Shown here in pieces: positions 1 to 7,621 of a DNA stretch of 23,242 nucleotides. The stretch lies in the NCBI GenBank assembly GCA_022837185.1, contig JALHJD010000004.1:28193-51434 (forward strand), written 5' to 3'. The notes beneath the pieces are model-generated. The model ran no database searches, was not told the DNA's origin, and was given only the letters and a program-made list of their open reading frames with translations. The stretch comes from Desulfobacteraceae bacterium. Its GTDB lineage: Bacteria; Desulfobacterota; Desulfobulbia; Desulfobulbales; Desulfobulbaceae. Within the stretch, counting starts at the first letter, position 1. Every line of letters starts with the position of its first letter. The translations under genes and the position numbers were made by a program.

Positions 1-416
1 AGACCGCATCCGGCATCGCTGTTTTCCTGCCTTGCCAGCGGCGCGGTTTCTGTGAGCCCCAGCCGCCGGGCCAGGATTTCACTGACGCCTTGGGGGGCCG
101 AATCAAGATTGGTATGACAGCTTATGATATTGATCCGCTGACGAAGGGCCCGGGAGATGAATTTCCCTACCGGCCGGTCCGGATCGATGGATTTCAGGGG
201 GTGAAAGATAACGGGATGATGGGTGATGAGCAGGTTGGCCCCCCGGGCCTCCGCTTCCTCGAGGAGTTCGGAGGTAGGGTCAAGGCCGATCAGGATGGTT
301 GTGACTTTTTCTTCCGGGCTGCCGATGAGAAGCCCTGTGTTGTCCCAGGGTTCGGCCAGCTTTGCCGGGGCCATGGCTTCAATGATTGCGAGAATATCCC
401 GAACGGTTGGTGTCAT
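1..416 (-). CDS. Nif3-like dinuclear metal-centre protein (N-terminal part)
   Basis: The minus strand reads open from an ATG at 416 to the window edge, giving 138 residues; the C-terminal part lies outside. The protein begins MTPTVRDILAIIEAMAP and carries the marks of the Nif3/YbgI (DUF34) family: an EPWDNTGLLIG segment near residue 22, a THHP motif near residue 66 and SCHTNLDSA near residue 104. In this family these histidines and the Asp bind two metal ions in a toroidal hexamer. The cellular role is unsettled despite the old label 'GTP cyclohydrolase 1 type 2'. An AGG lies 4 bases before the ATG. An intrinsic terminator sits about 20 bases upstream, between this gene and the tRNA. Family assignment is firm; function is not known. 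Confidence 0.9.
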   Translation of the reverse strand, partial: MTPTVRDILAIIEAMAPAKLAEPWDNTGLLIGSPEEKVTTILIGLDPTSELLEEAEARGANLLITHHPVIFHPLKSIDPDRPVGKFISRALRQRINIISCHTNLDSAPQGVSEILARRLGLTETAPLARQENSDAGCG

Positions 417-426
417 TTAACCTGCG

Positions 427-466
427 TGAAAACAAAAAGAGGTACATTCGCAGGGAAGTACCTCTT
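427..466 (-). terminator. Intrinsic terminator between tRNA and Nif3-like gene
   Basis: On the minus strand a 9-bp perfect stem (AAGAGGTAC pairing with GTACCTCTT, 12-base loop) is followed directly by a T-rich run, TTTGTTTT. This is a classic Rho-independent terminator. It would end the tRNA transcript about 140 bases past the tRNA, but it also lies only about 20 bases before the start codon of the Nif3-like gene. That gene must therefore be read through it or start from a promoter inside or very near it. Confidence 0.8.
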
Positions 467-604
467 GCAACTGACGGGTTGTCGGTTATGGCGTCTTGAC
501 AAAATGCGTTTTCGAAAGCGGTTGTTGTGCTCAATCATCCTGGTTGGCCGGTATCGGCAACGGGACAAGGAGCGGTTATTTTCCATTTCGCCTTCATGAC
601 TGTG

Positions 605-681
605 TGGTGGGCCTACCTGGACTCGAACCAGGGACCGACCGGTTATGAGCCGGTGGCTCTAGCCAACTGAGCTATAGGCCC
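605..681 (-). tRNA. tRNA with CAT anticodon, probably tRNA-Ile2 (lysidine type)
   Basis: A full cloverleaf is readable on the minus strand: acceptor GGGCCTA/TAGGCCC, D-stem GCTC/GAGC, anticodon stem ACCGG/CCGGT with loop CTCATAA (anticodon CAT), T-stem CCTGG/CCAGG with loop TTCGAGT, discriminator A and an encoded CCA end. The first pair is G-C, so it is not initiator tRNA-fMet. The acceptor has C4-G69 and C5-G68 pairs and the loop has A37-A38; these match the determinants known for TilS recognition of tRNA-Ile2 and are absent from the elongator tRNA-Met sequences I recall. I therefore favour Ile2 (read as lysidine-AU after TilS modification) over Met. The tRNA call itself is certain; the amino acid is an inference. 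Confidence 0.95.
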
Positions 682-702
682 ATCTCTTCAGAAGAACTTT
701 TT

Positions 703-730
703 ATATTACCATGAAAAACAATCCGGTCAA
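703..730 (-). promoter_or_regulatory. Candidate sigma70 promoter of the tRNA
   Basis: Minus strand: -35 TTGACC at 725-730, a 16-base spacer and -10 TAATAT at 703-708. Transcription would begin near 696, about 15 bases before the mature tRNA 5' end. The surrounding DNA is clearly AT-richer than the coding regions. A second overlapping -35-like hexamer (TTGACG) lies about 25 bases further upstream. Confidence 0.5.
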
Positions 731-886
731 TATTTTTCTTAACATTTCTCGTCAAGGTCCGGAGAGGGAGCGGATATTTGTCCGGTCCTCCCGGAGTTGC
801 TTGGCAGGGAGGAAATCAGTGACTATGATGTGTGGAATACAATTCGAACCGAAGCGGCGGCTGCTTCAGGGAGAGCTCCCCCGACA

Positions 887-2695
887 ATGATATACAACAA
901 CCTCCTCTATTTTCTGGTGGCGATTTTTGTCCTGTCCACGGACCGGGCGCCGGAAGTTCCGGTGCTGCCTCCCATGGCGGCCCTGCCCCTGCTGCTCGCA
1001 GTGTATGCGGCGTTTTTCATATTGAGCGGGACGATTTATTCCAGGGTCCGGGACGGCGGGACAAGGGCGTATTTTGCCGCGGAAGGAAAGCTGTCCATCC
1101 TGGCTGTCCTGCTCTTCGTGCTGACACTGCATGGCCTGGACTTGAAATATTATGTCCATCCCCTTTCCCTGGACGGCAGGCTGCCGGCCCTGGAGAATAT
1201 CGGCGGGCTGGCCTTTTTCTTTGTTTTTCTCATCCTCATGTGGATACGGGCCAGGGTCCATTATCAGGCCATATTTCCGCGCACCCACACCGCCCTGTCC
1301 TTTATTGTCGCCAATATCCGGGTCAACCTGCCCATTATCCTGCCCTGGATGGCGCTGTCGCTTCTCTTTGACCTGCTGGCGCTCCTCAATATTCCCGGCC
1401 TGCAGAGAGTCATGTCCTCACCATGGGGTGACCTGTTCCTTTTCCTGGTCTTTATTGTTTTTCTTCTCCTCTTTTTTCCCCCGCTGGTCCGCGCGCTCTG
1501 GGGCTGCCAGCCGCTGCCCCCCGGACCCCTGCGGGCAAGGATGGAATCCTTCTGCCGCCAGCAGGGCTTCACGGCTGATATCCTCGTCTGGCCGCTGTTC
1601 GAAGGCCAGGTCGTCACCGCGGGGGTCATGGGCATTGTTCCGCGCCTGCGCTATCTGCTGGTTACCCCCGCCCTGCTGCACGCGATGGACTGGGAGGAGC
1701 TGAAAGCGGTTCTGGCCCATGAAATCGGTCACGTCAAGAAGAGACACCTCCCCCTGTATATCTTTCTGTTCCTGGGTTTCAGCCTGCTCGCCGGCATGGC
1801 GGTGGAGCCAATGCCGTACCTGATCCTCGGCTCCGATCTGTATTACCGGCTTCTCGACCGGCTGGCCATGTCGCCGGAAGCCCTCCTGGCCGTATTGGTC
1901 ACGGTACCCCTGCTGTTGCTCATGGTTGTCTATTTCCGCTACCTGTTCGGATACTTTATCAGGAATTTCGAAAGACAGGCGGACCTGTACGTGTTTCAGG
2001 CCCTGGGAAAAAGCGGCGCGCTGATCAGTTCTTTCGAGAAGATCGCCCAATTGGGCGGCAAAATACGTGACCAGAAAAGCTGGCACCATTTCGGCCTCGG
2101 GGAGCGGATCGATTTCCTTGAAAAATGCGAGCGGGACAGGGGTCTGGTCCGTAGACATGACCGCAAGGTGTATTGCAGCCTTGTCGTGTATTTCCTTTTC
2201 ATTTCTGTCAGCGGGGGTCTTCTGGGCGCCGCGGATTATGACAGGCTGGACGACGAGAGCGAGATCCGCTATGTCGAGGCTGTGCTCGAACATAAACTGC
2301 GCAAGGACCCGGAAAACGGGTTGCTTTTTCTGCTGCTGGGGGACCTGCTGCAGGAAAAAAAGATGGAAAGCAGGGCCGCGGCCGCCTATGAGCGGGCGCT
2401 TGATCTCAATCCGATGAATCCCGACGTCCACAATAATCTCGCCTGGCTGCTGGTGACGGCAAGGGACCCAACGCTGCATGATCCGGTCAGATCCCTGCAG
2501 CTGGCCAGGCGGGCTGTGCGGATCAAGGAGTCCGGCTATATCCTGGATACCCTGGCGGTGGCCCTCTGGGCCAACGATCTGATCGATGAGGCGATGGCCG
2601 CCGAGGCGCGGGCCATGGAGATTGATCCGGAAAACAAACGGTATTATCTCCAGCAGATGAAAAAGATCCGGAGCCAACCCTGGGCCCACAACTGA
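887..2695 (+). CDS. M48-family membrane metalloprotease with C-terminal TPRs
   Basis: A 602-residue protein if started at the ATG at 887, which has GGGAGAG about 10 bases upstream and opens directly into a membrane segment (MIYNNLLYFLVAIFVLS). An in-frame TTG at 797 would add 30 residues of non-hydrophobic sequence and is less likely. Four or more membrane segments fill residues 1-200. The M48 zinc motif HEIGH is at residues 278-282, and ERQADLY about 90 residues later supplies the third zinc ligand. Two further hydrophobic segments lie between them. After another membrane segment near residue 440, the last ~130 residues contain tetratricopeptide repeats (for example AAAYERALDLNPMNPDVHNN). 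The family includes HtpX-like quality-control proteases; the TPRs suggest substrate or partner docking. Substrate is unknown. It stands alone, convergent with the next gene. Confidence 0.9.
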   Translation: MIYNNLLYFLVAIFVLSTDRAPEVPVLPPMAALPLLLAVYAAFFILSGTIYSRVRDGGTRAYFAAEGKLSILAVLLFVLTLHGLDLKYYVHPLSLDGRLPALENIGGLAFFFVFLILMWIRARVHYQAIFPRTHTALSFIVANIRVNLPIILPWMALSLLFDLLALLNIPGLQRVMSSPWGDLFLFLVFIVFLLLFFPPLVRALWGCQPLPPGPLRARMESFCRQQGFTADILVWPLFEGQVVTAGVMGIVPRLRYLLVTPALLHAMDWEELKAVLAHEIGHVKKRHLPLYIFLFLGFSLLAGMAVEPMPYLILGSDLYYRLLDRLAMSPEALLAVLVTVPLLLLMVVYFRYLFGYFIRNFERQADLYVFQALGKSGALISSFEKIAQLGGKIRDQKSWHHFGLGERIDFLEKCERDRGLVRRHDRKVYCSLVVYFLFISVSGGLLGAADYDRLDDESEIRYVEAVLEHKLRKDPENGLLFLLLGDLLQEKKMESRAAAAYERALDLNPMNPDVHNNLAWLLVTARDPTLHDPVRSLQLARRAVRIKESGYILDTLAVALWANDLIDEAMAAEARAMEIDPENKRYYLQQMKKIRSQPWAHN

Positions 2696-2706
2696 CAGCT
2701 CCCGGC

Positions 2707-2738
2707 GCGGCAGGCTTAAGCTGAAAGCTTCATGCCGC
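2707..2738. terminator. Possible bidirectional hairpin between convergent genes
   Basis: A nested inverted repeat (GCGGCA ... TGCCGC enclosing AAGCT-GAA-AGCTT) lies between the M48 protease stop and the end of the convergent gene, overlapping the latter's stop codon. There is no T-run on either side, so a terminator role is only suggested by its position. Confidence 0.25.
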
Positions 2739-3605
2739 TCTGTCTGCTGTCTTCTGACGCGCCGTTCGCACAAGCGAACTCCGGGCTGTATTCAAGAGAG
2801 CGTCCATCAGAAGGCTGTTTCTGCAGTTCAGGATGACAGCGTCCACCCCGGCAGCCGTCAGGAGGGACAGCATGCTCAATTGCGTCGGGCAGAGGGTATG
2901 TCCGCCCAGTTCCCGCATACCTGTCCCCAGGCCGACGATGGTCCCTGCCCCGGGGTCGAGCTCTCTGATCAGGCTGATGCTTTCCGCCGTTGAGCCGATA
3001 TCGGGGAGCCCGCGGCTGATATGCCAGGCAAAGGGGTCCGGGCGGCAGGCAAGGACAGGATCAAGATAGAGCCGGCAGAACGGCAGTCCGGTTCGGTACG
3101 CCAGGTCGAGGGCCTCCGCGGCCAGCAGCAGCCGGTCGTCAACCCCCCGGGGAATGAGGCCGGGCCTGACCAGGAGCACCGCCAGGCCTGCCCCGTACTG
3201 TTCGGCGATCCGCATGGAAAGAGAGAGCGAGGCCGGGTCGGCGGTGACGGCGTTGACGACGATCCGGTGGCCCAATGAGCGCAGGGTGGCCGGATGGTCA
3301 AGGATGTTGGCGGAGACGAAGAGGGGAACATCGGTCCACTCCGCCAGCGAGGCAATGACCCAGGGCGTCAGTTCCGCCATTGTTCTTCCCGTCCCGAGGT
3401 TGACCGCCAGGGCCTGGGCGCCCGTGCGCAGGTGATTCAGGGCGAGCCGGCGGAGCGCGGCGCCGTCCCGGCCGGTAACGGCTTCGTAGACCCGCCGGTC
3501 GAGGACGTGCAGGCCCTCGGCCACCAGCAGAGGTTTCCGCTCCGTGTCAATTGCCGGCGGGTCGAGGTTAAGGGGCTTCACTGGGTGATTTTTCCCGGTC
3601 ATCAT
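2730..3605 (-). CDS. Divergent pterin-binding (MeTr/DHPS-fold) methyltransferase-like protein under B12 riboswitch control
   Basis: A 291-residue TIM-barrel protein that follows the pattern of methyltetrahydrofolate:corrinoid methyltransferases (AcsE/MeTr, Pterin_bind family) along its whole length: LLVAEG near residue 26, GAQALAVNLGTG near 62, IVVNAVTAD near 115, LYLDPVL at 179-185, IVGLGTG near 223 and AGVDAVILN near 250. Glu30, Asn69, Asn118 and Asp182 fit family positions. Several pterin-site residues differ, however: DxN is AVN (Ala67), the next conserved Asp is Ser98, and GLSN is GLGT (Thr228). It may therefore bind a different ligand or be inactive. The start at 3605 has AGGAG 4 bases upstream; a second ATG follows immediately. 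A cobalamin riboswitch and terminator precede it, implying expression when B12 is scarce. No corrinoid-protein gene is adjacent. Fold is likely; activity is unknown. Confidence 0.75.
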   Translation of the reverse strand: MMTGKNHPVKPLNLDPPAIDTERKPLLVAEGLHVLDRRVYEAVTGRDGAALRRLALNHLRTGAQALAVNLGTGRTMAELTPWVIASLAEWTDVPLFVSANILDHPATLRSLGHRIVVNAVTADPASLSLSMRIAEQYGAGLAVLLVRPGLIPRGVDDRLLLAAEALDLAYRTGLPFCRLYLDPVLACRPDPFAWHISRGLPDIGSTAESISLIRELDPGAGTIVGLGTGMRELGGHTLCPTQLSMLSLLTAAGVDAVILNCRNSLLMDALLNTARSSLVRTARQKTADRAA

Positions 3606-3644
3606 TTTCTCCTTTGGCGATGAATGAAATGATTGGCCCGGGCG

Positions 3645-3678
3645 AAAAAAAACCCGGACCGACGGCGGTCGATCCGGG
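3645..3678 (-). terminator. Riboswitch expression-platform terminator
   Basis: On the minus strand an 11-bp stem (CCCGGATCGAC with GTCGGTCCGGG, one G-U pair, 4-base loop CGCC) is followed by eight T residues. It lies between the cobalamin riboswitch and the start codon at 3605. This is the arrangement expected when ligand binding controls premature termination. No gene ends just before it, so it is not the terminator of an upstream gene. Confidence 0.88.
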
Positions 3679-3739
3679 ATGTCCCTTTTTTATCCACAGA
3701 TACACCATGGCTTTCCCTGGTCCGCGAGGAAATCCAACG

Positions 3740-3926
3740 GTCAACAAGGCAGGTCTTCTGACTTTCCCGATCAATCAGCGGCCTTCCCGTCTTCCGGCGC
3801 GCGCCGGTCACTGACAGTGGCATCGGGGCTGACGATCTTTTCCCGACAGGGGGGGATCACAGCGGCGGGCCCGTCCCTGATTTGCACAGGGTTCCCTTTT
3901 CATCCGCGCAGGCGGAACCTCATTGG
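3740..3926 (-). ncRNA. Cobalamin riboswitch
   Basis: The minus-strand RNA contains the conserved blocks of the B12 element in the right order: AAAAGGGAA (3892-3900), a GTGCAAATC segment, the core GCCCGCCGCTGTGA (3857-3870) close to the consensus CCCGCCACTGT, and the distal AGTCAGAAGACCTGCC (3748-3763). A GC-rich variable hairpin (around GGCGCGCGCC) lies between. The 5' boundary is set from the predicted transcription start; the 3' boundary is approximate. Such elements normally turn genes off when adenosyl- or other cobalamins are abundant, here probably through the downstream terminator. The distal box sits about 150 bases upstream of the methyltransferase-like gene. Confidence 0.93.
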
Positions 3927-3932
3927 CGTCCA

Positions 3933-3961
3933 ATCTTACCGGCCATGGCGAGCCCTGTCAA
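3933..3961 (-). promoter_or_regulatory. sigma70 promoter of the B12-regulated transcript
   Basis: Minus strand: perfect -35 TTGACA at 3956-3961, a 17-base spacer and -10 TAAGAT at 3933-3938. The predicted start near 3926 falls just ahead of the riboswitch aptamer. The rest of the 3962-4062 gap, up to the end of the HD-GYP gene, shows no gene and no clear terminator. Confidence 0.7.
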
Positions 3962-4062
3962 GATATTTGCCTGCCCAAGGCGCCATATATTGTATGTAGT
4001 CGAGACGGCGGTGCCATATCAGGTATGTCAAGGGATCCGGGGGGGGTGAAGGAGGGAATCGA

Positions 4063-5619
4063 TCAGAGCAGGAAATCAGCCGGTTGAATATTGTATGAGG
4101 CCGGATGCAGCGTTTCGGCTATGGGAATCCGGTATTGCTGCGCTTCCGGGTCGAAAGAGCCGAGATTGACCAGGTCCCCTTTCACAAACCTGCCGTCCTG
4201 CTCGGGCTTCAGCAGTTGCACCCAGAGGTTCTGCTTTTCCCCCTTTTCGCCGGAGTATTTGGCCACCAGCCCAATTTCGCCGTTGTCAAGTTTCAGGAGG
4301 GTGCCGATGGGGTAGACGCCGATCATGTTGATGAAGACCTTGAGGAGGAGCGGGTCGAAATCCTTGCCGGATCCTTCCTGCATGATGCTCAGGGCGCGGT
4401 CGGGGATGATGGCATAGGGACGGTATATCCGGGGGGCGGTCAGGGCGTCGAAGACATCCGCGATCGAAATAATGCGGCCAAACAGGCTGAGGGGTTTGCT
4501 TCTCGGCGTCTGGGGGTAGCCGCTCAGATCGAATTTCAGGTGGTGTTCGAAGGGAGCGAGAAGCATTTGGGCCTTTTTCTCCTGGGTTGTCTTGAGCATG
4601 AGGATCTGGCGGACGCTGTACAGGGAGTGGTTTTTCATCTCCTTGAATTCCTGGTCGGTCAGCTTGCCGGGTTTGTTGAGGATGGATTTCGGGACATCGA
4701 TCTTGCCGAGGTCATGGAACAGGGCGCTGAGGGTCAGGATTTCCAGCGATTTTTTCGACAGGCCGATTCGGTGCCCCAGGCACATGGAAAGTATGGCGAC
4801 GTTGATGGAGTGGGTAAAGGTATAATCGTCATAGTGCCTGATCGTGCTCAGGCCGAGCAGGACATTGCTGTCCTCGGTGACCATGTCGATCAGCTTATGG
4901 ACCATCCTCAGGGCTTTCTTGATGCCCGTCGTCTGGTTGCTGGAAACCTTGCGGGCGATTTCCTGCAGAGACTGCACGGCATATCCGTAGGTCAGGACCG
5001 CTTTCTGCCTCGTGGTCAATTCCCGCGCGGAGGCAAGCGGCGATTCCGACCCGCCGTCGCCGGCCTGATCATCCGGGGAGGGAATAAGGGAGTCATCGTC
5101 GCCCGCGGCCGGTTCGGGGGCAAGAACCTCCTCGGGGTTGGCGGCCGATTCCGGCACATATTCAACCCAGGCCAGGTCGCGCCGGGCCAGTTCATCCTCC
5201 AGCCATCCGGGTGGATCCTCCTGCTTTTCCGCGCTGATCAGGAGGCGGGCAAAAGAAGCGATGTCCTCGATGGAGGCTTCGGCCACGGCCGGCAGAAAAC
5301 GTAATCCGCCGAGTTTTCTCTTTTCGAAAAAATCGAGCAGCGATTTGGCAATGCCCGCGATATTGGCGCGGTAGACGACCTTTTCCTGCTGCAGGTAAAA
5401 CCGGCCGGCAAAGGTCAGCAGGGTGACGTCATCCTCTTCTTCGAGCAGGCGTTTGATGATCGCGACAAACTGCTTGACGGAGGATATCAGGACACGATTA
5501 TTGTCCTGGTGGATCCTGGCCGAATGGAGCAGCATGTTCAGCGCCGCGAGAAACTGCAGGTCGGGGAACGGCGAGGGGGACTGCGGATCGGGTTTTGACC
5601 TGGATTGCATGTCGCTCAT
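4063..5619 (-). CDS. HD-GYP domain protein (probable cyclic-di-GMP phosphodiesterase)
   Basis: A 518-residue protein if started at the ATG at 5619, one base after the stop of the upstream HEAT gene; an in-frame ATG at 5706 would overlap that gene by 86 bases and adds unconvincing residues. The C-terminal half is an HD-GYP hydrolase: first His in FTHSINVA, HDLGK at 302-306, a His in MKNHSLYS, HH before SGYP (GYP at 367-369), and the later Asp in IADVFDAL. The usual metal ligands are thus present, although HHExxDGxGYP is relaxed to HHLKFDLSGYP. Residues ~20-160 form a module that resembles the N-terminus of its operon partner; an acidic, Pro-rich linker follows. Likely role: degradation of cyclic-di-GMP (or a related dinucleotide) in response to the partner or N-terminal domain. 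Confidence 0.9.
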   Translation of the reverse strand: MSDMQSRSKPDPQSPSPFPDLQFLAALNMLLHSARIHQDNNRVLISSVKQFVAIIKRLLEEEDDVTLLTFAGRFYLQQEKVVYRANIAGIAKSLLDFFEKRKLGGLRFLPAVAEASIEDIASFARLLISAEKQEDPPGWLEDELARRDLAWVEYVPESAANPEEVLAPEPAAGDDDSLIPSPDDQAGDGGSESPLASARELTTRQKAVLTYGYAVQSLQEIARKVSSNQTTGIKKALRMVHKLIDMVTEDSNVLLGLSTIRHYDDYTFTHSINVAILSMCLGHRIGLSKKSLEILTLSALFHDLGKIDVPKSILNKPGKLTDQEFKEMKNHSLYSVRQILMLKTTQEKKAQMLLAPFEHHLKFDLSGYPQTPRSKPLSLFGRIISIADVFDALTAPRIYRPYAIIPDRALSIMQEGSGKDFDPLLLKVFINMIGVYPIGTLLKLDNGEIGLVAKYSGEKGEKQNLWVQLLKPEQDGRFVKGDLVNLGSFDPEAQQYRIPIAETLHPASYNIQPADFLL

Positions 5620-5620
5620 C

Positions 5621-7453
5621 TCATCTGCCCAAGGCGTGCTGACAGGCAAGCCGTATGTCCGGCCGCAGGCTTTGGGCTCCTTTTTGCAAAACGGCCAGGG
5701 CCTCATCGGTGCCGATTGTTTTCAAGGCCATGGCCGCCCCTTTTTTATGAACGGCATTGGTGTTGCTGAACATGTCGCTTAACCTGCTGTCCAGCAGGCT
5801 GCTTTCCAGAAAGGGAAGCGCATCGTTGGAACGGCAGGAGGCCAGTGCCCTGTAGTTTTCGAAGATGATTTTCTGGTCGAACTGTTCGCCGCCGGTCGTT
5901 GCCTGGGATAAAAAACGGATCAGGGTCCGGACGGCCGTCTTTTCCCCGCCGTTCAGCAGGTAGGAGGTGATCCGTTCCCGGACCGCGGCGCTGCCGTCTC
6001 CCAGGAGGTGAAAAAGATCATTGTAGTCAGGGGCTTTTGTTGTCTGCATGTATCCGTCCAGGCCGATCCGGCGGACTTCCGCCGAACTGTGGCGGGTCAT
6101 GCGCAGGTAGATTTCCGCGGCCTTTTGCAGGGGCAGCTCCTTGATGACCGGCGCCAGCAGGATATTGACCTGCTCGCCCGAATTGTCCAGCAATATGCCC
6201 AGCTTTTCAGGGTTCTCCTTTGCCTTGCTTTCAATAACTTCCAGCAGTTCGTTGCGTATGTGCACATTATTGATCGGGATCCGTCCTGCCAACGGCCCCA
6301 GGGTAAAGATGACCTCCGGGTTGAGCAGCCGCAGCACCCGCCAGAGATGGGGGAGATAGGGGGTATTCTGCCACAGGTACTCTTCATTGGTCACCCACCA
6401 GGTACGGTTGAGTTTGTCCGCTTCGGAGATGGAAGCGATGAAGCCGTCAAGCAGGGGGACCGCCCAGGGCTTGCGCTCCTGGAACAGTTTGCGGATAATG
6501 AGGATATTGTTGAGCAGTTTGTAGGAAAGGTGAAATTCGCCCCGGTCCATGGTTTCGAGGAACTCGAATTCGAGAAATTCCAGGATATGGAGAAAGCTTT
6601 CCCTGTCTTTCTGTGTAACAAGGATGATGAGCAGGACATCGATGGCGTCACTGGTAAAATTTTTGCCTTCCTCATCCTGCACGTACTCCTTGAGGGTATT
6701 TTCCTCCTCCGGGCTGATGTCCAGCAGCTTCATACCCTGTTTCGACAGGAAGAGGTCGGCCCCGGAGATCTGTTCAGGCTTTTCTGCCTGGTCCGCGCCC
6801 TGCTCAGCCATCCTGGCATCTCTTTCGGAGGCCGAGGCGGCGTGCACCCGTTTTTCCATCTGGCTTGTCGGCCTGCCTGAGGTCCCGGACTGCGGGGCCG
6901 CCGCGGAAGCGGCCCGGCGCGAGGAAGCGGCCGCGGCGTCTGGAGTGACCTGAAAGCCGGACAGATCAAACTGAAATGATTCCAGGGTGAAAATATCAAC
7001 CTCCTCGTACTGGATATGGGGGAAATTGCTCTGCCACAACGAAGTGACGATATCGCCCCCGGAGTCGTCAAAGGGGTTGCGATGCTGGTTGAGGATGTTG
7101 AGCAGGCCGGAGATTTCGGGAGCCGTGATGCCCTGGATGAATTCTATGTATTCAATGCCGTCGCGGGTCAGCAGGTATGCGGGATTGCTTTCCTCCTCCT
7201 GGCCCTCATAGATGATTTCGCCCTTGTAGGAAAACGTGTTTCTGGCCGTGTCAAGCCGCAGCGACCGGTAGTTCTGGAGAAAGGCGTCAAGATCGTCCAG
7301 CAGTTTTGACAGGTTTCTGCGGGAGAAGGCGTGGTCGGCGGGATAGAGGGTATAGGTTTTGAATGCCGAAATAAAGGAAAGGAGCGTTTTTTTCACCGCC
7401 TGCAGCTCTTCCCGGCTCACGGTATCGGCAAGGGTGTTGTTGGTTTCCTGCAT
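5621..7453 (-). CDS. HEAT-repeat scaffold protein, operon partner of HD-GYP
   Basis: A 610-residue soluble protein with no signal peptide. Residues ~20-155 form a helical/beta module (FISAFKTYTLYPADH ... FSYKGEIIYEG ... GIEYIEFIQGITAPEI). An Ala/Ser/Gln-rich linker covers ~175-225. The rest is helical, with clear HEAT-type repeats from about 440 to the end (AAEIYLRMTRHSSAEVRRIG and ALAVLQKGAQSLRPDIRLAC). HEAT arrays bind proteins, so a scaffolding role for the HD-GYP enzyme is likely but inferred. The gene stops one base before the HD-GYP start, indicating translational coupling. The start at 7453 has only a weak ribosome site (ACAGAG). Expression is probably from the AT-rich promoter near 7540-7568. 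Confidence 0.82.
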   Translation of the reverse strand: MQETNNTLADTVSREELQAVKKTLLSFISAFKTYTLYPADHAFSRRNLSKLLDDLDAFLQNYRSLRLDTARNTFSYKGEIIYEGQEEESNPAYLLTRDGIEYIEFIQGITAPEISGLLNILNQHRNPFDDSGGDIVTSLWQSNFPHIQYEEVDIFTLESFQFDLSGFQVTPDAAAASSRRAASAAAPQSGTSGRPTSQMEKRVHAASASERDARMAEQGADQAEKPEQISGADLFLSKQGMKLLDISPEEENTLKEYVQDEEGKNFTSDAIDVLLIILVTQKDRESFLHILEFLEFEFLETMDRGEFHLSYKLLNNILIIRKLFQERKPWAVPLLDGFIASISEADKLNRTWWVTNEEYLWQNTPYLPHLWRVLRLLNPEVIFTLGPLAGRIPINNVHIRNELLEVIESKAKENPEKLGILLDNSGEQVNILLAPVIKELPLQKAAEIYLRMTRHSSAEVRRIGLDGYMQTTKAPDYNDLFHLLGDGSAAVRERITSYLLNGGEKTAVRTLIRFLSQATTGGEQFDQKIIFENYRALASCRSNDALPFLESSLLDSRLSDMFSNTNAVHKKGAAMALKTIGTDEALAVLQKGAQSLRPDIRLACQHALGR

Positions 7454-7538
7454 CGGCTCTGTCGGCGTTGTCTGGGGGATTCGTCCGGGAGCGTCTTGAT
7501 CTGAGGGCCGGCGGCCCGGACTGACTGTGTTTATCTAT

Positions 7539-7568
7539 TTTATATACTATGGAAGGAATTTTTGTAAA
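7539..7568 (-). promoter_or_regulatory. Candidate promoter of the HEAT/HD-GYP operon
   Basis: Minus strand: -35 TTTACA at 7563-7568 with a -10 of TATATA (7541-7546, 16-base spacer) or TATAAA (7539-7544, 18-base spacer). It lies in the only strongly AT-rich patch of the 304-base divergent gap (7454-7757), about 90 bases upstream of the ATG. Confidence 0.55.
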
Positions 7569-7621
7569 AAACAAGATTTTTTGTCGCATGATCCCGGGGA
7601 GATAGAACTGAAAGGCAAACA

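Noticed and set aside
90..599. 169-residue plus-strand reading frame at the left edge
   Set aside because: The opposite strand encodes a clear Nif3-like protein to position 416, and the rest overlaps the intrinsic terminator region; the plus-strand translation shows no family pattern.
797..886. TTG start at 797 for the M48 protease
   Set aside because: The added 30 residues are polar, and the ATG at 887 has a ribosome site and begins with the first membrane helix.
5620..5706. Upstream ATG at 5706 as the HD-GYP start
   Set aside because: It overlaps the HEAT gene by 86 bases and adds residues that look like an out-of-frame reading of that gene; the ATG at 5619 sits one base after the HEAT stop.
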